NCBI RefSeq assembly: GCF_029504395.1
Contig: NZ_JAQFIF010000002.1
Location: forward strand, 186,001 to 250,000
DNA length: 64,000 nt
Direction: 5' to 3'
From: Arthrobacter sp. ES3-54
GTDB taxonomy: Bacteria > Actinomycetota > Actinomycetes > Actinomycetales > Micrococcaceae
The notes beneath the pieces were generated by a model that had not been told where the DNA came from, did not search any database, and saw nothing but the letters and a program-made list of their open reading frames with translations. This document shows positions 59,222-64,000 of this stretch, piece by piece (position 1 is the first letter of the stretch; each line of letters starts with the position of its first letter). Position numbers and translations under genes: made by a program.

Positions 59222-60358
59222 TCAGGAACGGGGCACGATGTCCCCTACTTTCTCCTGTACCCAGTCGTGGAAGGCGCCGATGTGGTGCTCGCTCGGCACC
59301 AGCACGCCGCCCTTCGCGTAGACCTTCGAGCCCATGGCCGGCTGGCACCGTTCGCAGGCGTCGAAGTCCTGCTGGTTGACGCGGTGGAACAGCTCCACAG
59401 AAGCGCTGACGTCCTTGCCGCTCTCCACGACGCTGGGCACGTACAGCCAGTCGCACTCCACGATCGTGTGGTCCGCGGCCATAGGGAACATGCGGTGGAT
59501 GATCACGTGGTCCGGGACCAGGTTCACGAACACTGTGGGCTTGATGGTGATGGCGTAGTACCGGCGGTCCTGGTCCTCCCCCACCCCCGGAATCAGGTCC
59601 AGCCCTTCCGAGCCGTCGATGGTGAACCCCTTGACGTCCTCGCCGAATTCGGCGCCGTGGCCCACGAAGTACTGCGCAGCCAGTCCGTCGGCAAATTCAG
59701 GCAGCACCTCCGTCAGTTCGGGGTGGATCGTGGCGCAGTGGTAGCACTCCATGAAGTTCTCGATGATGAGCTTCCAGTTCGCCTTCACGTCATAGCGGAT
59801 GCGGCGGCCCAGGCTGAGGTTGGCCACGTCGTAGCCTTCGATCGCCTTGAGGTCGCCGAGCCGCTCCTCGATGGCCCCCATTACTTCTTCTTCGAATGAC
59901 GGCGGCACATCGGCCAGGCACACCCAGACGTAGCCCAGGTATTCACGGATATGGACCTTCACCAGGCCGTACTCGTCCCGGTCGATATCCGGCATCTTGG
60001 TCAGGTTGGGGGCCGCGATGAGTTTGCCCTCGAAGTCATAAGTCCAGGCGTGGTACGGGCACTGGAACGAGCGTGCAGCTTCGCCCTGCTCTTCCATGCA
60101 CAGCTTGACGCCCCGGTGCCGGCAAATGTTGTAGAAGGCACGGATTCCGCCCTTGCGGGTGCGGCTGATCAGCACGCTCTCCCGCCCGATCTGGACCGTC
60201 CGCCAGGCGCCTGCCTTGTCCAGGTCGGCGGACCGCACGGCGCAGAACCACATCTGCTCGAAGATCCGCTCCTGCTCGGCCCGGAACACGGCCTCATCCA
60301 CGTAGGTATAACCGGGCAGCGTGGGAATCAGACTCGGTGCACTTACCTCAAGAGACAA
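59222..60358 (-). CDS. Rieske aromatic-ring-hydroxylating-type oxygenase, alpha subunit (quaternary-amine demethylase type)
   Basis: 378-aa oxygenase. Rieske ligands Cys79/His81 (CRHRG) and Cys100/His103 (CPYHAW); non-haem iron His207 and His212 in NFMECYHCATIHPEL with Glu204 at the bridging position that is Asp in classic ring dioxygenases but Glu in carnitine oxygenase CntA, and a third acidic ligand in QQDFDACERCQ. This places it with betaine/carnitine/stachydrine oxygenases. TTG 60358 is decided by AGGAGG five bases upstream. It is 84 bases downstream of the reductase gene, same strand. Product would be a demethylated or cleaved amine. Confidence 0.85.
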   Translation of the reverse strand: MSLEVSAPSLIPTLPGYTYVDEAVFRAEQERIFEQMWFCAVRSADLDKAGAWRTVQIGRESVLISRTRKGGIRAFYNICRHRGVKLCMEEQGEAARSFQCPYHAWTYDFEGKLIAAPNLTKMPDIDRDEYGLVKVHIREYLGYVWVCLADVPPSFEEEVMGAIEERLGDLKAIEGYDVANLSLGRRIRYDVKANWKLIIENFMECYHCATIHPELTEVLPEFADGLAAQYFVGHGAEFGEDVKGFTIDGSEGLDLIPGVGEDQDRRYYAITIKPTVFVNLVPDHVIIHRMFPMAADHTIVECDWLYVPSVVESGKDVSASVELFHRVNQQDFDACERCQPAMGSKVYAKGGVLVPSEHHIGAFHDWVQEKVGDIVPRS

Positions 60359-60442
60359 TTTGTCCTCCTAACGATCAAAGATCAACGAAAGCTGGAACTT
60401 GTAGGGACGGGATTTTTTGCGGACAGGTTTCAGGCACGGATT

Positions 60443-61678
60443 TCAGGACACGACGGCGGCTCCCACCAGCGCGGAGGCGTCCGCGCAGGCAGCCTGCCCG
60501 CTGGGCGCGCCCAGTGGCCGGGCGGGTGCAGCGAGCAGGCGCCGCCACTTGGTGAACAGCCGCGGCTGGTTCATCCCGAGGACCGCCACCGGGACGTCCC
60601 CGCGGTAGTACACGGCAAGACAGCTGTGCGCCAGGACGTCGCCAACTTCGATCTCCAGCCGGTCGTAGCCGGCGCAGTGGCCCGCGAACTGCAGCTTGAC
60701 GCCGTGCTGGTCGGACCAGAAATAGTGCGGCTTGGCCGGCTTCGGCGCGGCGTCAGCGTCCAGCAGCGCCTCAACGGCCAGTGCGGCACGCTCCAGGGCG
60801 CCGGTCCAGTGCTCCACCCGGCGGTGCGTGCCCGCTACCTGGTCGAACCAGGCGGCGCAGTCCCCCACGGCCGCGATTCCGGGGACACCGGTGCGGCCCA
60901 TGGCGTCGCACAGGACGCCGCCGCGAAGCTCGAGGCCGGAACCCTCCAGCCACCCCGTGTTTGGCTCGGCTCCAATGCCGACCACCACGACGTCGGCGGC
61001 CACATAGCGTCCCCCGGCCAGCCGGAGTCCGGTGACGTTGCCTTCACCGCTGTAGAAGTCCTCGATTACGGCGGAGGAAATGAGTTCCACACCGTTGGCG
61101 GCGTGGAGTCCGGCCACCACGCCGCCCATCTCCGTACCGAGCTGGGCGGCGAACGGGACCGGCTTGGTGTCGATCATGGTGACTTCCATGCCTCGCGAGG
61201 CGGCAGCCGAGGCAACTTCCGCGCCGATGAAACCGGCTCCAATCACGGCCAACCTGCTCCCGGGCACCAGCTCGGGCGCGAGGCTCTGCGCGTCCGCGAG
61301 GGTACGCAGGGTGAAGACGTTGCTGAGCCCGGCCAGGGTGGGCAGCTGCCGGGCCCTCGCGCCGGTGGCAATGACAATGCCGTCCGCCTGCACGGTGCGG
61401 CCGTCCTTGAGGCGGATGGTCAGTGAGGAGGCGTCCAGGGAAACGGCCTCGGCGCCCAGGACCCATTCAGCATCCAGCTCGTCGGCGTCGGCCTCCAGGA
61501 ACAGGTCCTCCGCCGTGACAGTACCAAGCAGGAAGTCCTTGGACAGCGGCGGCCGGTCATACGGGCGGTGCGGCTCGTCGCCAATCATGACCAGGCGTCC
61601 ACTGAAGCCTTGGGCGCGGGCCGCCCGGGCGGCCGAAAGACCTGCCAGGGAAGCTCCCACAATCGCAAGTGTCTGCAC
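60443..61678 (-). CDS. FAD-dependent ferredoxin reductase of the oxygenase
   Basis: 411-aa NADH:ferredoxin reductase of the rubredoxin/BphA4-type family. GASLAGLSAARAAR FAD motif at residues 8-21, PYDRPPLSKDFLLG near 42-56, GAGFIGAEVASAAA NAD motif near 147-160 and GDCAAW near 268 (read in parts); a reductase C-terminal domain follows. It passes electrons to the small Rieske ferredoxin encoded divergently at 61923. GTG 61678 follows GGAGG with 7-base spacing; ATG 61717 is rejected. Order on the minus strand: reductase then oxygenase. Confidence 0.9.
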   Translation of the reverse strand: MQTLAIVGASLAGLSAARAARAQGFSGRLVMIGDEPHRPYDRPPLSKDFLLGTVTAEDLFLEADADELDAEWVLGAEAVSLDASSLTIRLKDGRTVQADGIVIATGARARQLPTLAGLSNVFTLRTLADAQSLAPELVPGSRLAVIGAGFIGAEVASAAASRGMEVTMIDTKPVPFAAQLGTEMGGVVAGLHAANGVELISSAVIEDFYSGEGNVTGLRLAGGRYVAADVVVVGIGAEPNTGWLEGSGLELRGGVLCDAMGRTGVPGIAAVGDCAAWFDQVAGTHRRVEHWTGALERAALAVEALLDADAAPKPAKPHYFWSDQHGVKLQFAGHCAGYDRLEIEVGDVLAHSCLAVYYRGDVPVAVLGMNQPRLFTKWRRLLAAPARPLGAPSGQAACADASALVGAAVVS

Positions 61679-61716
61679 TTCGGCGCCTCCTTTCAATTGC
61701 TTGTTACGCAACAACA

Positions 61717-61733
61717 ATCGCTATATGCAACAG
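61717..61733 (-). promoter_or_regulatory. 17-bp element, left copy (CTGTTGCATATAGCGAT on minus strand)
   Basis: Lies 38 bases upstream of the reductase start. It matches the right copy at 61836-61852 (CTGTTGCTTATTGCGAT) at 15 of 17 bases, in opposite orientation. Each sits between promoter and gene of one divergent transcript. Candidate binding site for the IclR regulator. Confidence 0.6.
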
Positions 61734-61835
61734 CGTGGGGTATGTCACGGGCACTGTCAAGGGTCTTCCTGCCGAGAAGACGGGGGTCCGCAATAGAGAG
61801 GAAAAGTCTTGACAACGGATGTGAGCTACCGCACT

Positions 61836-61852
61836 CTGTTGCTTATTGCGAT
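61836..61852 (+). promoter_or_regulatory. 17-bp element, right copy (CTGTTGCTTATTGCGAT)
   Basis: Second copy of the element, 70 bases upstream of the Rieske ferredoxin start and reading towards it. A TTGACA (61809-61814) precedes it, so it lies at or near the -10/+1 region of the likely promoter. Together the two copies form a large inverted pair across the divergent region. Confidence 0.6.
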
Positions 61853-61922
61853 CGCTGTTGATCCCTGCGGAACAACGCTCCGGCGGTTGCCCAGGATCCC
61901 CCAATGGAAAAGAGGTCCATCC

Positions 61923-62273
61923 ATGCACAAGGCATGCCCGCTCAGTGAACTGGCACCCGGGGAAGCGCTCCGCCTGAACACGTCTCCACCCATCGCGGTA
62001 TTCCACACGGAAGATGGCGAGCTATTTGCCCTCGACGACACGTGCACCCACCAGGACGCCTCCCTTGCCGACGGCTGGGTGGAGGACTGCTGGGTCGAAT
62101 GCCCGCTGCACGCTTCCCGGTTCAATCTGCGCACAGGTCGTGTGGACGCCCCGCCGGCTAAGCTCCCCATCCGCCGGCACGAAGTCAGCGTGATCGACGG
62201 CGACATCATGATCACCGAATCCGACGAGGTTCCCAACCTCCCTCCAGGCCTGACAGTGGACGGCCATCTCTAG
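61923..62273 (+). CDS. Rieske-type ferredoxin
   Basis: 116-aa soluble [2Fe-2S] ferredoxin. Ligands Cys41/His43 (TCTHQD) and Cys60/His63 (ECPLHASRF) in the two Rieske loops. Resembles the ferredoxin component of three-component dioxygenases such as those for 3-phenylpropionate or biphenyl. It would carry electrons from the reductase at 60443 to the oxygenase at 59222. ATG 61923 follows AGAGG. The transporter follows 34 bases downstream, so these two likely form one transcript. Confidence 0.9.
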   Translation: MHKACPLSELAPGEALRLNTSPPIAVFHTEDGELFALDDTCTHQDASLADGWVEDCWVECPLHASRFNLRTGRVDAPPAKLPIRRHEVSVIDGDIMITESDEVPNLPPGLTVDGHL

Positions 62274-62307
62274 CACCAGCCCATGAATCCGAACAAAGGA
62301 CTTCCTC

Positions 62308-64000
62308 ATGGCATTGAACAGTGATATCGGCACAGACAGCGACATCTCCCTAGACAGTGACATCGACGCGGACACCGGCACCAACGCCCCCGCACCCCTC
62401 CCTCCCACATTCGTCCCGGATGCGGAAAACTATGACGAACTCCTCCAGGAACTGCGTCAGAGCAAGACCGAGCGGGCCGTGACGGAACGCCGGAACCGCA
62501 AGCTCACCCTCGACAAGGTCACATTCGGGATCACGGGAGCATGCGCCATCGCCTTCGTGCTGTGGGGCTTCCTCGGAAGGGACAGCCTCTCTGCCACGTC
62601 ACAAGGCGTTCTTGACTGGGTCATGGAATACACAGGTTGGCTCTTCATGGTCCTGGCCTCGCTCTTCGTCGTCTTCGTCCTGTGGCTGGCCCTCGGCAAG
62701 TTCGGCAACATTCCGCTGGGCAAAGACGGCGAAAAACCCGAATTCCGCACCATCTCCTGGGTAGCCATGATGTTTGCCGCGGGCATGGGCATCGGGCTCA
62801 TGTTCTACGGCGTGGCTGAGCCCCTATATCACTACATCTCGCCGCCGCCCGGAACCGTGGATGGACGGACCCCCGCAGCCATCCAGACCGCCATGGCCAC
62901 CTCCATCTTCCACTGGACCCTGCACCCGTGGGCCATGTATGCGGTGGTGGGCATCGCCATGGCCTACGGCACCTACCGCCTGGGCCGCAAGCAACTCATC
63001 TCCGCGGCCTTCACCTCGCTCTTTGGCATCAGGATGGTGGAAGGACCCGTCGGCAAGTTCATCAATATCCTGGCCATCTTCGCCACGCTGTTCGGCACGG
63101 CTGCCTCGTTGGGCCTCGGCGCCCTCCAGATCGGCAGCGGCCTGACGTCCAACGGCTGGGTGGGGGAAATCGGCACCCCTGTGCTCGTGGTGATCGTCGC
63201 CATCCTGACTTCATGCTTCGTGGCCTCCGCTGTATCCGGCATCAGCCGCGGCATCCAATGGCTGTCCAACATCAACATGGTGCTGGCCGTACTCCTTGCA
63301 CTCATTGTGTTCGTGGCCGGGCCAACCCTCTTCATCCTGAACCTGATTCCCGCCGCGGTCGGGGACTATGCCAGGGACCTGGCGGAAATGTCCTCCCGGA
63401 CCGAAGCCGTGGGAGACGAGGCTCTGCGGAGCTGGATGTCCAGCTGGACCATCTTCTACTGGGCCTGGTGGTTGTCCTGGACGCCTTTTGTTGGGATGTT
63501 CATCGCCCGCATCAGCCGGGGACGCACCATCCGGCAGTTTGTCACCGGAGTGCTGCTGGTACCCAGCATTGTCAGCGTGATCTGGTTCGGCATCTTCGGC
63601 GGCACGGCCTTCAGCATCCAGCAGCAAGCGGACAAGACGGAGAACCCCGCCGACGGCCTCGTGACAATGGTCGACGACGCACCTTCCATATCCTTCGACG
63701 GCGCCCTGTTCGACTTGATTAAGAACCTGAACATGCCCTCCTGGGTCACCGCCGCCGTCATCGTGCTGGCCATGGTGCTTGTGGCGATCTTCTTCATCAC
63801 CGGAGCAGACTCAGCTTCCATCATCATGGCCTCCCTGAGCTCCAACGGATCCAGCGAACCCCGCCGCGGGCTGGTGATCTTCTGGGGCCTCCTGACCGGT
63901 GGAGTGGCCGCCGTGATGCTCCTTGCCGGCGGAGATGAACCGTCCGAGGCGTTGTCCGGCCTGCAGCGGATCACGATCGTAGCCGCCCTGCCCTTCGTGG
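62308..64000 (+). CDS. BCCT family transporter (3' end outside window)
   Basis: At least 564 codons are visible, open to the window edge. Twelve-helix betaine/choline/carnitine transporter core: FGITGACAIAFVLWGFLG, the GMGIGLMFYGVAEPLYHY signature near residues 170-188, FHWTLHPWAMYAVVGIAMAY and the FYWAWWLSWTPFVGMFIARISRGR block typical of substrate-binding helix 8 (read in parts). The N-terminus has an unusual acidic DSDI/DADT repeat. It likely imports the amine that the oxygenase degrades. ATG 62308; a weak AAAGGA is upstream. C-terminus missing. Confidence 0.92.
   Translation, partial: MALNSDIGTDSDISLDSDIDADTGTNAPAPLPPTFVPDAENYDELLQELRQSKTERAVTERRNRKLTLDKVTFGITGACAIAFVLWGFLGRDSLSATSQGVLDWVMEYTGWLFMVLASLFVVFVLWLALGKFGNIPLGKDGEKPEFRTISWVAMMFAAGMGIGLMFYGVAEPLYHYISPPPGTVDGRTPAAIQTAMATSIFHWTLHPWAMYAVVGIAMAYGTYRLGRKQLISAAFTSLFGIRMVEGPVGKFINILAIFATLFGTAASLGLGALQIGSGLTSNGWVGEIGTPVLVVIVAILTSCFVASAVSGISRGIQWLSNINMVLAVLLALIVFVAGPTLFILNLIPAAVGDYARDLAEMSSRTEAVGDEALRSWMSSWTIFYWAWWLSWTPFVGMFIARISRGRTIRQFVTGVLLVPSIVSVIWFGIFGGTAFSIQQQADKTENPADGLVTMVDDAPSISFDGALFDLIKNLNMPSWVTAAVIVLAMVLVAIFFITGADSASIIMASLSSNGSSEPRRGLVIFWGLLTGGVAAVMLLAGGDEPSEALSGLQRITIVAALPFV

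Noticed and set aside
59951..61426. 491-codon frame on the plus strand across the oxygenase/reductase genes
   Set aside because: Antisense to two motif-complete enzymes; long stop-free antisense frames are expected from the G/C third-position bias.
1..64000. tRNA, rRNA, CRISPR and riboswitch candidates
   Set aside because: No cloverleaf, rRNA core motif, repeat-spacer array or known riboswitch pattern was seen on either strand by reading.

Overview
The window is high-GC DNA from an actinobacterium. Codon choice, GTG/TTG starts, gene families and overall gene style point to a soil Micrococcaceae of the Arthrobacter/Pseudarthrobacter type; this is an inference from style, since no rRNA or other marker is present. 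I see no tRNA, rRNA, CRISPR array, intact insertion sequence or prophage. The content is accessory/metabolic: transporters, stress-type membrane proteins, oxidases and several catabolic operons.

Layout. 1-8.1 kb: end of an AI-2E family permease, a GAP-family protein, a DUF6325 gene coupled to a tiny RDD-repeat protein, a potassium-channel-like protein, a cupin and two tandem flavin amine oxidases separated by palindromic DNA, then a small membrane protein. 8.3-21.3 kb: SulP anion transporter, an SGNH hydrolase remnant, a BrkB-type membrane protein, a doubled DUF1269-like membrane protein, a 14-TM exporter, a LysE exporter gene with an internal deletion, thioredoxin reductase, a DUF998-like membrane protein, a universal stress protein, a QorB-like reductase, a DODA-type dioxygenase, YnfA and an orphan PIN protein. 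21.3-24.5 kb: a MocR regulator and EamA transporter whose divergent start codons overlap, followed by a PaiB-like protein.

24.6-37.4 kb is the most coherent block. A six-gene leftward operon (asparaginase-like, cyclic-imide-hydrolase-like deacetylase, MFS permease, two SDRs, a CxxC protein) faces a LacI regulator across an intergenic region with two copies of a perfect operator palindrome. It ends at a 52-bp bidirectional terminator. Next comes a PucR regulator divergent from a pxpA-BCCP-biotin carboxylase-pxpB-pxpC operon. Together they look like a cyclic amide/imide utilisation island.

37.6-58.2 kb: a D-threonine-aldolase-like enzyme, aquaporin, a second copy of the potassium channel (with its leader), a PhoD-like phosphatase, an MFS transporter and a small acidic protein that share one promoter-like element, an alpha/beta hydrolase, a DUF3616 protein, secreted gamma-glutamyltransferase, a DUF2231-Rieske fusion, an Aquifex-type aconitase, a DUF1326/DUF2182 pair and a GNAT acetyltransferase. 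58.3-64 kb: an IclR regulator, Rieske oxygenase, FAD ferredoxin reductase, Rieske ferredoxin and the start of a BCCT betaine/carnitine/choline transporter. This is a complete three-component oxygenase locus for a quaternary amine, with a shared 17-bp inverted element in its divergent promoter region.

Start sites were often moved inward from the longest reading frame on ribosome-binding-site and family-length grounds; each entry says so. All family assignments come from reading the sequence, not from database searches.
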